DNA of 64,000 nucleotides from Isoetes taiwanensis (Eukaryota > Streptophyta > Lycopodiopsida > Isoetales > Isoetaceae): NCBI GenBank assembly GCA_021234155.1, contig JAJEKV010000004.1:14726716-14790715 (forward strand), written 5' to 3'. Below the pieces are notes generated by a model, which worked only from the letters and a program-made list of their open reading frames with translations, was not told the origin of the DNA and did no database searches. The first letter of the stretch is position 1, and each line of letters starts with the position of its first letter. Both the position numbers and the translations under genes were made by a program. This document shows, piece by piece, positions 32,490 to 45,800 of this stretch.

Positions 32490-33386
32490 ATTTCAAATCA
32501 ACTGAATAATAATCCTTACATGATCTTTAGGCCTTACCAGCGACCTCCTTTTGAGATCTAGTCTGCAACCCTTTCAAGGAGGATTTCCCTGCAAATACAG
32601 ATTCACAGACTTTGAATATTTTCATATTGTTGAAGATTGAAGGAGGAAAAAGAAACTCAAAGAAAACAAACTTCAAGCTAAAATCTCGTAAGGAGGGCTC
32701 CAGAAATTCAAAACCTCAAGCTAAGAACAGCTCCAGAGACTTGTAAGAACGGCTCCAGGAATGCCTTCTTTTCCAAACCTCAAACTAAAAATGGCTCCAA
32801 ATGAATCTAAGAAGGACAAACGGCTTCAAGAATGCCTTCTACTTCAATCCTCAAGCAGACGAACGGCTCCTGGAAAATAGGTCGAGCTACAAATGCAAAA
32901 AAAATGTTGAGAGTCCTCCTGTTTCTGAAAAAACCATCCGCTTGAGAGATCTGCGCGTTTGAAGCAAAAAATAATGAAGAATGAACCCAAGTTTCTTTTA
33001 CCTCAACCATGCTTGCAGTCTGGGCGCCAGAATCCGCTGAAAGGTAGCAAAGAATCCGCTCAAAATCCAAAATCCGCTTGCTTGCTTGGTGCCGCTTCCT
33101 TGCTGGCTCTGCCTTTCCTGAAATTCTAAAAACCCTACACCTATCCCTGATCAAATCGGCATGTATTACTGGAGATTCTATCATTACAGTGAGCAGGCTT
33201 TCGGAGAGGAATCGGAGAGGGGCTCGGAAAAAAAAAACGGATCTTAGAAGCTGAAAGGGCAAAATGGGCCAGAAATTAGCCGGAAAGGGCAAAAGTTTTC
33301 CAAAACTCACGCTTTTATGCGAAAACTCACGCCGGAAAAAGTGTTACACTGGCGTGAGCAATCATGGCAAAAACATTTTAAGTAGA

Positions 33387-36300
33387 CTAGTAAACGGGTG
33401 CCCGGCGTTGCCGGGCTAATGTTCTGGGATGTGTTGTTGCTCGGCCTTTAACGTCCATATCCGCAACTTTCAATTTTCTTTGGTAATTATTGTTCAGTAC
33501 ACGCATCTTTATGGTGAGCTTACGTTCCTTAACATGATCTCATGTGTATGAGTACTTCAAGGGAGCATCCGCAATTTGGGTTGATTTCCTCGTGGAACCT
33601 CGCAAAAATCTCCTCTCGAGACAACAATGAGCCCCCCTAATAATGACATCACGTGATAGAGTGTGCTATCTCAGTGCTTCATAAACATGTTTATGCATCA
33701 TTGGAGCCTCATCCAATATAATCATGCGAGTCGCTCTTATCAACTTTGCCATCTCAGACTGCTTTGAAATACTGCAAGTTGATGTTTATCGGTATCCTTA
33801 ACATTGAATTTGCAGTTTGCCCACCGTTGCTTTGGTTGAGTGTTGGTCAGTCGTGTGACGTTTTATGGGGGAGTGATATTTTGCTTGGGCTAAATGGCGT
33901 TGCTCGTCGGGCTTGAAGTATGGGATTTAGCAAAAAGTGTTATTTTGCTTTTGCAATGTTCATGCATATGAGGCCAAGTTTACTTCATCGCGCTAGCAAG
34001 AGCGTTCGAAAAGTAAATAGTGCAAATACTCATGTGAACCTAGCAATCCTAACATGTAATACAATTTAGTAATTCAACAAATACTAAATATAGGTATTTA
34101 CAATATAATCCAAAAAATAATTTGCCACCTTGATTTCACAAATATCACTACCATGACTTGCTCCCTAGACATCCTGATTAGAACAAACAAACATACTAAT
34201 ATAGAACCATCTCTTAAAAACCCCTTTCAGCATATGTGCAATTGCAAGTGTTGTAATTGCAAGTGTTGCGAGAGAAGGCCCATTTGGAAATTTGGCACAC
34301 TCAAATATTATGTTGGCCACGGGAGCAAAACAACATTGTATTCGTATTAAGTATGCCAAAGATTACTATATGATAATCGTGCTTGCTTTCAAAATGCCCT
34401 TATAGAACTTTGATAGGTACATATTTTGATGCCATATGCGATGACTGAAGTGCCGACCTGGTGAATGTGCAATAGAGATAAATTCTAGGTGGAATCCCTT
34501 ATTTAATATTGAGACACATGGTCGAGCATATTGTTGTAGTCCATATATACGGAGATTATGAAGTGCCAAGATATACATCTTTATTATTGGCACATCTTAT
34601 GAAGGGTACCACATTTAAAAACCAGATATCTTTTCTGGGGCTAGATTGAGAACATGTAGCTTTCCTAATAGTGATAATTACTTTTATTTCGTGACAAACC
34701 AAGGACGCTGGCTGTTTAGAATATTTGAATTGGCTACTTATATCATATGTGTTGCCTAGCTGTTTGGTATATTCTAACTGGCAACTTAATGCACATAGCA
34801 AGTTTACTACCAATGCTCAGCACTTACAATAGGTAGATGCTAGAAGCCAAAGGGCACGTTCTTTTGAGAAACATGTAAAAACACATTCAGGAAAACATGG
34901 GCTTCCACACCTTACATAACGATGTAATAGCGAAAAACTTCTACGTTAGATAGCATAAACAAACTGGGTTTAATGTGCGTATACTTGCATACATGCCATG
35001 ATCTAGACGCTTGAATATGTATTTAAGCCTTACGAAGTTTGAGTTGGGACATATGTTCAAATGCCATTTGACTGAAGGTCCAGCCTGGTTAGCAAAAATA
35101 TTAGTCCTGACATAGTGAAAGCTACAAAAATAGAAGAGTATGTTCCATCTTTTACCTCATAAAAAATGATGCAGACATTTAAATCTATTTTTTTGTTTAT
35201 TAACCCTTTTAAAACTGCAAAGATAACATTTGTAATGCAATGGTCAGTACAAATCAAGCTTCAATTTTGGCACTATTAGGTAGAACAAATATAGATTCAA
35301 CAATTGTATCTGAGAATAAGCAGCCTACGCTTTTAAAGAGCTTGATCTGAATCTCTTTGTTGAAAGTAGTTCATCAAACAGTAAATAAGTGCCATAATTA
35401 TACTAAACAGCAAAGATGGCTCAAAAGAAAGCTTGGAAAAGAATTCAGCAGAGGATGCAAAGGTATGTCCTTTGGCTTCTGGCTAGCAATATGCTGTATG
35501 TAATTCAAACACAACTCTGGCGAGCAGATTGACAATCATAAAACATTTTAGAAACTTTAGGAAGTGTTTTGCTGCCAGGATATAATGAAGCTTCATACAT
35601 CAACAATTGCATGGATATCTCAGTCTGCTATCCCAAGGACACAGATCTGGTAAATGATGGCAAAACCAGCCCATACATAAAACAATGAAACAGAAAATTG
35701 TATACCTTTATATATGTAGAGCATGCTAGTTGCGCTTTATATATGTAGAGCATGCTAGTTGCGTGTGGCAGACACCATTTTTGCTCGCATCATCTAAATT
35801 GCCAGAATTTACTGGTTGATCATTGCCGAAATAATATGCTTTTACATAATGCATGCGATCCCAATGTACATCATAATCAGTTAGACATCCTGCAATCCCA
35901 AGGAGTTAAAAGATTGAAGATTGGGATGGTTGGAAAAGAAGAAACAACACCGGGTTTCTATGCTTTGATATAAATTCTTCATTGAAATGCAAGCTCTTTA
36001 GTCACAAACAAAAGGACAATAATAGGTGGATGGTATTCCAAACAATATAAACAAAGTCGTGGCAATAGATATATGTCGAGTAGAGAAAGTACAATGTCAA
36101 AGCCCCGCTTCTATTAAGCAGCATTATTGAGCATCTCAAGCGTGCTGCTTAAACGTCAGTTTTTGAACGATTCAAGCATAATTTTTTAAACATCAAGATA
36201 TATATGATGCAGCATGTGATCCACAGCATGATGCTGGAATAATTCTGATTGTTTTGGCTTCCCAATAAGAAGACTTTCGTTCTGCTTTATTCAATCAAGG

Positions 36301-38001
36301 AAATAGGTACATATCATATCTGGGTTGCTTATCTTCATGATAAAAAGAAACAGACCTGTTGAACGTTTAACTGATTGCTTCAGATGCCTTGTACAATCAC
36401 ATGATGACATGCATGTCCTATCCATATAAAGTTTGAAAGAGATATAAACGACTTTTGATAAGGCGGAGCAACTAACCTGTATGAGTTAGTAGCAAAAACG
36501 ACCTGCTCCAAAACATGAAAAGCTCCAAGTCCACAGAGCTCATATACGAATCCTATCAAAGTCGAAATCTAAAAGAACTGCTCACAAATCTACCTGGAAC
36601 TTGAAGTTATGACCACCAGAACTTGACCTTCTAACATATTTCTGAAATCCACAAATCCACAGCTTGAAGTGCAGGGGAACAGCTTAAACCAGCGGGTATG
36701 TTTCTTCCGGAATAAATAAAGGCTCAAGCTTCTGAAAAATGCATATATCTCAAGAAAGCTTCCCTCTAAACATGAATAAAATGAAGTCCAGCCCGAGGCC
36801 TTTAAGATTAAGATTAGAGTTATACAGAGAAAAACGGTATAACGGCAATGCTTCTGAAGACCTAAAACTTAAAATCAAATGAAGAAATGAAAGAAACGGA
36901 AGCCTTTGGAAAATCTGCTACCTAATGCCAGATGAAGCTGGTACTCTCTGAGCCTTTTGGGGTTCATTTTGCGTCTCCCGTTTTGAAGCCTTAGCAAGAG
37001 ATCATGGAAGGAGGAGGAGGAGAATCATCCCGGCTCAGGATGATCTGCTCTGCTTGGTGACTTCTGTTTAAAATCGGCTCTTGCTTGCATAAGGAACTAC
37101 AATCGTGGCTCCCTATAAAACTCCAATAAACTCTGTAGCTGCTGCAACTCTTTTAATGTTTACCGCCTGCATCAACAACCAATGTTATCTGAATGCAAAC
37201 TCTGCATGAAGCAAATAAATCCTTCCATGTTTTACTTCAAGCTAAAAGCAAACGCCTATACATAACAACAAAATCACATGCAAGTCTCAAAAATTCGAAG
37301 AAAGATTGGTTGAAAAAACAGTGGCTATAATACTTGCAGCAAGCTCCTTTGAACACGGTTTCCTTGAACAGAGTTTCCCTGCAGATACTATAGTAACCTG
37401 AGCAAAGAAAACTCTCAATGAGAGGATAAGAAAATTCAAAAACTTCAGAAACTGATTTATCAAAAAACAGATGATGGCAGAGGAAGGAGAATACCGCTAT
37501 AACGAATGACCTCTCGGCCCATTAGCCATAACGGTGCCCCTGCCAAAAAAACTTCTCTGTTCTCGGCCATTAGCTGTAACCGAAGGGGACTCTGTTCTCG
37601 GCCCATTAGCTGTAACCGAAGGGGAGGGTTATAAGCTTTTCTTTTTAGACCCAAATCCGGCATTCTGCCTGAAGCACAATACCTCAAATCTCCACTCTGC
37701 TAGCACGACTGCTTCAGCCGTTTGTCTCAACGAACTCCATTTGAAACTTAATAGATCGAATCATGAAAGGCAGAGGAGATCCGCAGCCATGATTTTTGCT
37801 TTCAAATTCGCCGTAACCTGCCAGATCCACCGCCCGCGAGGTCAAGTGCGAGCCTTCCAAAATTAAAGATTTTATCATTGAGGGGAAAGGGGGAAAGATA
37901 GCCGGAAAAACGCGTTTTGCCGGAAAAAGCGTGAGTTTTGGCGGCCGGAAAGGGGACACCGGCATCAACAAAACCCCTCAAAAACTTTTTAAGTAAGTAG
38001 A
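33387..38001 (-). mobile_element. Helitron E2
   Basis: The 3' hairpin arms are at 33400-33406 and 33410-33416, with CTAG terminus at 33387-33390. The 5' end at 37981-38001 reads, on the minus strand, TCTACTTACTTAAAAAGTTT. Both ends abut neighbouring elements directly (CTAG|TC). Helicase remnants lie 150-400 bp from the 3' end. The rest (34.4-37.9 kb) is non-coding by inspection, with a 29-bp tandem duplication at 35707-35764. The last 150 bp carry CCGGAAAAAGCGTGAG, a block shared by all 5' ends in this window. Confidence 0.9.
33541..33810 (-). pseudogene. Helitron Pif1-like helicase remnant in E2 (Walker B region)
   Basis: The minus strand reads RIPININ, then after a frameshift KQSEMAKLIRATRMIILDEA followed by PMMHKHVYEAL, then a stop. 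LDEAPM is the Walker B (DEA) motif of Pif1-family helicases, and the preceding SKQS..A.LIR is characteristic of Helitron helicases. Further on, GSTRKSTQIADAPLKYS resembles the segment after the GGDFRQ motif, but that motif itself is deleted. Coding is broken by a frameshift, a stop and a deletion. Copy E4 carries the same remnant. Confidence 0.8.
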
Positions 38002-41000
38002 CTAGTAAACGTGTGCCCGGCGTTGCCGGGCTAATGTTTTGGCATGTGTGTTTACTTGGGCGTTAAGGTTCATATGTGCAACTTCCGTCAATAGCACATC
38101 TTGATATTCGCAGGAATAGACATTATTTGCTTTTGTAATTATTTTTGTTATTGAGATTATGTAATGACAGTATCATCAATGTATTAACTTTGCATTTATA
38201 GATTCCAGTAGAGAAAGCAATGCTTTTTAGAGAATATGGGGGGGCACTTGATTTACCTCTAAACATGAAAACGTGGAAAGACAGATCCAAAACTTATGCT
38301 CAAAATGTCACCCAATGCCACCCTTAGAAGTAGTTAAGTACATCATCAAAAAATAGGTACAGAAATGCAAAATACAAATCATTGACGCATTTTTTAATTC
38401 ATGATGGGACTCTAAATATACATCTCCACATGATGCACATCACCAAGGGCCTAATGTTGTACTTTTTTTTATGCTCTCGTAATATCCTCACTTCTCCTAC
38501 AGATAACATCTTAGCCGAGGTAAAACTGAAATGCATGTGTGAGTCATTGATTTGAACTGCTCATGATGTCTCACGACTATCAAGCACGTGAGACAACCCA
38601 TCCCGGGTAGGCTCAGATATGGAATCGATATTGCCGCAAGATCTAAACGATTTGTAGATCCAATATGCACTCCATTACATATTCCAACGCATGTGAGTTC
38701 TTTTGCTACAAAAATGCCATCGACATGGATGACGGCAACGCGCATCAGCGCTGCCGCTTTGATAAAATTGTGTATCGTGGTTATGATAGCATCATAGCAA
38801 TGCGAGACATTTGTAAATATGACAATACCATTGCTTCTTTGGTATTACTTGTATATGTACATTTCACTTATTATCCGTGGTGGGAGTCTTAGCAAATGTT
38901 CCTAGTAGTAAAGTTTGTACGGCTATGTGCACCTACTATTTGGCATTTATTGCTACATATTGTATTTTTGTCCTATAGATCAATTGGTCTCGAAAGCACG
39001 TTAAAACCAATTCAATCCAATTCTCAAGGCTCTACATGAAATAGGATAAATCATCTCTAAAGTAAACAAAAAGTTAAATGGCATGGCATAGGTGAAAATC
39101 AATATCAAAGTATGAGGGAGTTATATTTTGAGGACGCACTCATAATGTCATTGGAAAGTACTGTGTACATTTTGATATATAGTTCTGTGAGGCTATACCA
39201 AATCTATAATTACTTGCAGATATGATGTCCTGCTTTGTTGCGCATTTTATGATGTTCTATAATGGCCGGCATTGCCGCATATAAGTAGAGGTTGTGTGTT
39301 TTTAAGGGCGTGCAAATTTGATAAACTTGTTGTCTGGCATCTAATAGATGCACTCCTCTGGCCTTAAATAACATTTTTCTAGGATGTTCATCTTGCAGAC
39401 CGTGACAATTTAGGTTTATCCTTTTGGGGGTAAGGGTCCTACTCAATGTTTTACAAAGTCATTATACTTTTGCAACGTAATTAGTCAAACTTCTATGCCA
39501 TGAGCCCAACATAAGACATTGTTCTTGAATTCTCATCTTCTTGATGGTGGTGGTTTTATTTCTTAAGGGATGGACATTTATCATATAACACATGTAACAT
39601 GTTTGGTGGAAATACCTTATATGCACCAAACATGATGCTGCATATAATGAACCCATATCCCCATAGTAATCATATTCCAATGACATTGTAATCCGAAAGC
39701 AAATGAATGACTATCAATTATTTGATGGGATCTGCAAATCAATGACTAACCTTGTGCATGATGTAAGACAGATTCGCAATTTTTTGGGCAATCAAGAGAA
39801 TAGACTCGCTATGGGCGCTTAGACTAATGTCTTTCTTTTTCCACCTAATTTGCTCTTTTGCAAGACGTAATCAAGTGAATGTAGACCTAAATAAGTAGCT
39901 TGCAAAAATTCCCTTACGCTGAAACATTTATGCATGCAACTCCTACGGATCGGTTATGATGCAATACAAAAGAAGCATGTGACAACCTCGCAAAAAAATT
40001 CAAAGCCCAATTAACTGTTACTCACGAACAAAAATCCTACATATGAAAGCTTTCACGCTTTAATAACAGATTCTAGATACATGCTAGGCCATTTCCAGCT
40101 TTTTAGACCTACCGGATCCATCCATAGACATATTTAATGTAATGATATACATTATTCAATTTGAAGAGGGCAATACTTTGACATAGTACTTGAACCGATG
40201 TTAGCAATAATATGACATAAAAGAGAAAAAAACATGCTATCACCAAAGGACATCCTATGGGGCACCTACTATAAGATATCAAGGGAATGAAAGAAAAAGA
40301 GAAATAGGATCATCGAATGTAACCATGAATTTTAATAAGTAGATAGCAAAAGCTCACCCGATGCACTCAAAAGGACATAATGCACAAACCGCAACCGGTA
40401 GGTGGGAAGATAGAGCAAGGGTTCAAAAATGATATAAGAGACCATTTCAAAGAGGAAGCCGATAGGGCATGGATTAACCCCTCGGCAAAAATCACCGCAC
40501 GTAGAATGCATATAAAGAAGGAAAATCAATACGTAACTTGCAGCCTTTGCACGCTTAATACATAACTCAATAAAAGAAGCTTTAGACTTCGGGCGCTTCG
40601 AGTATAAGACAAAAACCGAAAGAGAGAAAATGCTACTTGATGCAGCCCGACCTCGGTATATCGGGTCCATGAAGAGCATTAGAATTTGGCGTACTCATCC
40701 ATGAAGAAACCTTGAGCTCAACGCAATTACCCACACAACCAAATTGAAGGCCCAAAGCTCTTCCCCGAGAAAGCCTCGCACAAAAGAATGCCCATACATA
40801 ACCATAGAAGATAAGCTATGAGAGAAAGCATAAACCAATGCTTCGAAGGCGTACATTGGCTATTCTAAAGACTCGGAAGCCCAAGATTTACACTTTTGCA
40901 TATCGGGAAGATTTTCCCACTCAGATTGATTCATGCTTACCGCTTTAACACAAAGCACCTCTAAAAGACATGTAATTTATCATACAAATTGCCTAAGTAG

Positions 41001-43775
41001 TAAAATGGAAAACATCCTTGAAATGCGAAATCAATTCAAATAAAGAACCCTAAATCCATCTAATATTACTAAGTTCAAACTTCTGGACGTGCAACTTAAA
41101 ATACATCAAAATGCTTCAAGCATGTAGGATAGAACCTTTCAATTGAACAACCTTGTTGATCTATAAGGTCATCTTTAAGCAGATAGCATGCTCTTTTCAA
41201 TCGAAAACCCTCATATTCAAAGGGGTCAAAGGAAGGAGGTTTATTTTTACTTTCATGCTTAATGTTTTAACACCAATAAAAAAGCACCTCTAAAAAACCG
41301 TAATCATATGGTCGTCTAGGGTAAAAACAAAAAAAATCAATCACGACCTGCACGCTTAAAAGGGTCGACAAAGGAGGTTCAACTTTCAATTCATGCTTAT
41401 CGCTTTAACACAAAGCACCTCTAAAAGACATGTAATTTATCATACAAATTGCCTAAGTAATAAAATGGAAAACATCCTTGAAATGCAAGTCAATTCAAAT
41501 AAAGAACCCTAAATCCATCTAATATTACTAAGTTCAAACTTCGATGTGCAACTTAAAATACATCAAAACGCTTCAAGCATATAGGAATGCTCTTCGTGTC
41601 CTTGAGGATTAGAACAAACCATATATAGCTCGAATGTCCATGTCGTATCCTTGTGTAGCTTCACATCCAAAATGCCCCGAAAATGTCATCTCCGACTTCC
41701 TTAAATCATTGTATTACACCCGCACATACATGAAAAGACACAATGATTTAGCAATGGCCTGAGCTGAAAGAAGAAGAATCAAGAATGCCGCCTTTTCTAT
41801 GGCGGCAGATTGATCCTCTTAAATCTTGAGATCCAAGTTTTTCAAACTTTCTCATCTAGGCAACATTATCGTAGTCGAGGTCCACTCCTTCAGCCATCGC
41901 AAAGTCTGCTGAATGCTCTCACTATTGGGCTTTTGTTTCTAATCAAGCATACCTCATGAGAAAAGCTACCAATTCGTAAAGGAAAACAAAAAGAAAATCT
42001 TACTCAAAGGGAGAGATTCGTGCTTGCCCCTATATTTAACCTCGTAAGCTTAGCAAACACAATGGTAGAGGTAGCTCCCGGGTTTGAGAGTAGCGTAGTA
42101 AATAATGATGTTTGTAGATCCTTAAATAAACGGTTGCTAGGGCTAACACAAATATGTGGTGACACTCTCATCCTTGGGTAGTATTTCGCGAAGCGATTTG
42201 AGGAGGTGCCCCTCAAATCACGCTAAAAACTGTTATAATGTTATAATAGAGTCTCTAAGTCCTCGCCAAAGAAATTAATCATGAGCATCAACGCAAAGCA
42301 ATCAAAATAAAATGGGAAAGCATGAAGCAAAGACTTACAGAGAGGCGCCGCACCGCCAAGCCAAATAGGAGAAAATTAATTGCTCCAAGCTCCATGGCTC
42401 CAATCACAGTGCCCTCGCGATTTAGAATTTAGATCTAAAGACCAAAGCAAGTATTTATAAAAAGGTTACGTAATCAAATTTACCCCCGATGCAACCAAGA
42501 GCCGTAAAGCTTTCCCCGCAAGAAGCCCGCACCAAAAAACATCCAATACATAAGCATAGAAGCATTGCCTTGGGAATAATTCATAGGTCTTCACTTCAAG
42601 CCGAGGCACGTGAGCACGATATGAAGGTTTCTAGAAGCTAAAAATTACAGGGAAGTAGAGGAAAACCTTTCCGGATTAAAGGGGCGAAACGGAAGGCAAC
42701 CAACTAATTTCTTTGTGGAGATAACAGAAAGGCTTGTATCTCGATTTTTTCTTCTTCGATATTTTCTCGCAACGAAGTTCCATGCAACTACGCTTGAGAA
42801 TACACTTGCCCGCCTCGATGCGCTTCGGTTTGAAAAATGGGCTTGCCTCTGCTGCAGTTTCCTCGTTAGTTCTCGCCATGTTAAATTGTCCCGCTTTGCC
42901 GCTAGTCGCCCTATCTCGCTCCAATATTAGTTCCCTAAGCTCTTTTCCAGAGTTACTAATGTCTCCAAGCTCGTGCTCGGCCTCAAGTCTCAGCTCCAAG
43001 CTCACGGATAATCGAGACCACTAACTGTTAAAGTATGTTAAAATCTCGAGCAAAACCGCTTCTAGGATTCATGGATTTACCTTGTTGCTTCATGACTCTA
43101 ACGGCTCCAGCCTCATGCTCTATCCTCAAATCTCGGCTCCAAGCTCGCCTTGATACCTTGACTTCTAACTACTCCAAGCTCCAGCCCAAGCTCAAGCGCC
43201 GGGGCTCCAAAATATGAGCTCCATCCGCTCCAAATATGGCACCCGAGAAAAAAAAAAAATCCGCGATGGATAATAGCTCAAAAGACTTGTTCCCGCCATT
43301 TGCTCTAAGATTTAGACTCCACCAAAAAATGACGAAAGGCGGAGGAGAATCCTCCGCCATATCCTCTCTACCGCCGTAATAAAAAACCACCGCCCCCACC
43401 GCCTACGCTGGAGGGAAAATAATCGCTAAGAAAGAAAAAGCCGAATGAGAAGTTTCTCCATCGCCTCTCCATGCACAATGCAATGGGTTGGAAATGCCAT
43501 GCCCATCGTAACGCCATAGACACAAACCCACCCAAAGAAAGAGGGAACCGGTGGCCTTGCAAAATCCAAGCTTTGGCGAACTTCCGGGTCGCCGCGCTTT
43601 GCGTTAACCCACCCACACCGCCACACCCGTGAGAGAGAAAGTTCTTTGCCGAAAACCGAAAGAAGAGAGAAAATAGCCGAAAACGCTGCTTTTTTGCCGG
43701 AAAAAGCGTGAGTTTTGGCGGCCGAAAGGGCACACCGCATCGCCCAAAACACCCAAAAACTTTTAAGTAAGTAGA
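38002..43775 (-). mobile_element. Helitron E3
   Basis: CTAG at 38002-38005, hairpin arms 38015-38021 and 38025-38031. The 5' terminus at 43775 again starts TCTACTTACTTAAAAG on the minus strand. The first 0.6 kb from the 3' end is homologous to E1 (the TGTGCCCGGC subtype) and to E7. The interior has no clear gene. It contains a 195-bp direct repeat (40932-41128 and 41389-41585) with a decayed third unit near 41263, and an unusually CAG/CTG-poor stretch. The 5' 200 bp contain GCCGGAAAAAGCGTGAG and look eroded at CCGG/CAG sites. Confidence 0.85.
40932..41585. repeat. 195-bp direct repeat in E3, spaced 457 bp
   Basis: TCATGCTTACCGCTTTAACA to TTCAAGCATGTAGG recurs at 41389-41585 nearly unchanged. 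One difference, TTCTGGAC in the first against TTCGAT in the second, sits at a CTG site, matching the error pattern discussed for E6. Confidence 0.8.
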
Positions 43776-43923
43776 CTAGTAACGGGTGCCGGCCGGGCGC
43801 TGTCGGGCTAATGTTCGGATGTGTTTTGCTCGGCCTTTAACGTCCATATGTGCAACTTTCGATTTTCTTTGGTAATTATTGTTCAAGACATGCATCTTTA
43901 TGGTGAGCTTATGTTCCTCAACA

Positions 43924-45502
43924 TTTTTTTTTTTTTTTTTGAAGGACGCCAAGCTTTATTCACCAACTAGAAACCAGAGCAACATAAATGCAAAGACAGG
44001 ATTATAACCCCAAAGGACAAACCGATCCAACCGAAAGCACAACCACCGCCTATGCAAAAGAATGAATCAAGGTAAGTATGCCGGATCAAGATTTCTTCTC
44101 TTGATCAAGAGAAGAACAATTGTAAGCCATAACAATTTTATCTTGCTGCCAATCAAGAACAACCTCATCTGCAAAGATCTATGCCCTTAAAGATAAACAA
44201 CCTCCTTCTCTTCCGGATTGACCATAAAAGCCACCACATGCGATGAAAAGCTCGCTTCGTTGTTTGGGCCAAGCATCGATAGATAGCAAGCAAAATTTGC
44301 TGGCTAGATCGAGACGTGCCAAAAGGGTCAACAACCAAGACCATGCCCGCCAAGCCTCTCACACAAGAAAAACAATGCTCAATACTCTCAACCCTTTGCC
44401 GGGCATAAAGGGCGAGAGCTCAAATCCGATTATCCATTTTATGGACTAACCTCGTTGACTCGAGGCATCTATGGATCACTTGCCACCACAAAACTACTAC
44501 TTTCGGTGAAGCAGCCTTATCCCATACCCATATCCAAACACTTTTCCATTGTGGGTGAGGGACTGAAGATGCCATCTATTAGATGGAGGCAGGATTTCGA
44601 ATGCACAAGCAATTTATACACGAAGACACAAACCGCCTGGCCGGATATCCCGATGGCAACCCCATATGACTACCTCAATCTGTGGGACCCGAATCCCCGT
44701 GGCAACAATGCAAAGAATATGATTCCAGATTACTCGGCCCCATCTGCATAACAAGAACTTTGTTCTAAATGCTTCCCATGACATGAGATGATCGACTCAT
44801 ACCAAGCTGCAATAGTATTGATACCACCGCTACCCATCGTCGTTGTGTCTTTGGATGAACAACCACACTTAGAGGCACATTCTCCGAGTGTCCCGCAAAG
44901 GAATCCACCAAAGATGGAGTGGACAACCAAGACATGCCTCGGGATTAATATGGAAAAGAGACCGACAAAGTCCCAAGTCGCAAGCAACCCCTTTAGAAAG
45001 GGAGAAGCATTAGGATACGGATGCATATGATAAAGCAAAGCCCAAGGAAGGAGGGGCTTAATGGAGGCCTTATGAAATGGGAGACAATGCTGAATCGACC
45101 GCACCAACAACCTCAAAGCCGAGAGAATCATCCTTACCAATGAAAATCCTCCAAATGAACTTTGATATCATCACCTTGCTTTGAGGTGAAAATCCAACAT
45201 ACCAAGACCACCAAATGCCTTAGGGTCTAATGCATTTCCAAGCTACCTTGACCAATCGCTCCTAACTCATTTCCACCCCAAATAAAATTTCTGACGATAC
45301 GCACAATCTCCTCCATCTTACACTGCGGAGCTAGTAAAGCAGACGCCATGTAGACATGAGTATTACTAAGAACACATTTAGCCACAGTGATTCTACCGGG
45401 CATGGACAGTTTAGCTGTATTCCACCAAAACAAGTGCTTTTGCAACCCACTAATGATTTCATCCCAAGCATCTGAAGCAGAGACATGAATTCCAACTGGG
45501 AT
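43924..45502 (-). mobile_element. 5'-truncated LINE nested in Helitron E4
   Basis: A run of 17 T at 43924-43940 is the poly(A) tail of a minus-strand LINE. Comparison with E2 (33.52 kb), which lacks the insert, shows the Helitron text breaking off at CTCAACAT and resuming at CATGATCCCGTGTG, so the insert is flanked by a short CAT repeat. The insert ends within reverse-transcriptase coding sequence, the usual 5' truncation of LINE copies. Confidence 0.85.
43960..45500 (-). pseudogene. LINE reverse-transcriptase C-terminus and zf-RVT-like region
   Basis: At 45227-45505 the minus frame reads AWDEIISGLQKHLFWWNTAK, LSMPGRITVAKCVLSNTHVY and MEEIVRIVRNFIWGG. This is the classic end of plant LINE reverse transcriptases (W..K.LS..GR..L.K.VL...P.Y....F..P, then NF.WGG). 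At 44165-44362 the frame RAFHRMWWLLWSIRKRRRLF matches the W..W..RN..IF segment at the end of the zf-RVT domain. The 45140-44730 part lies between in other frames. Frameshifts separate the blocks, so it is dead. Confidence 0.8.
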
Positions 45503-45519
45503 CATGATCCCGTGTGTAT

Positions 45520-45800
45520 AAGTACCTCAAGGGAGCATCCACAATTTGGGTCGATTTCCTTGTGGAACCTGGAAAAAATCTCCTCTTGAGACAACAATGA
45601 GCCCCCCTAATAATGACATCACGTGATAGAGTGCTCTATCTCAGTGCTTCATAAACATGTTTATGCATCATTGGGGCCTCATCCCATATAATCATGTCAG
45701 TCGCTCTTATCAACTTTGCCATCTCAGACTGCTTTGAAATACTGCAAGTTGATGTTTATTGGTATCTTTTAACCTTGAATTTGCAATTCGCCCACCGTTG
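45520..45800 (-). pseudogene. Helitron helicase remnant in E4
   Basis: Paralogue of the E2 remnant at 33541-33810. The minus strand again gives the Walker B region (SEMAKLIRAT, then an eroded ILDEAP-like block) with the same deletion. It shows E2 and E4 derive from one lineage. Confidence 0.7.

Larger units (their letters stand above)
28989..33386 (-). mobile_element. Helitron E1 (first element of the tandem array)
   Basis: The 3' end at left reads, on the minus strand, a GCCCGGC/GCCGGGC hairpin (arms at 29002-29008 and 29012-29018) followed by ACACGTTTACTAG. The 5' end at right reads TCTACTTAAAATG. TC...CTAG ends with a subterminal 3' hairpin define Helitrons, which transpose by rolling circle with a Rep/helicase. 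The right end abuts the CTAG of E2 with no intervening base. The left flank gives the expected T. Helicase remnants lie at 29971-30250. The remaining interior is non-coding with tandem duplications at 31391 and 32187. Confidence 0.88.
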
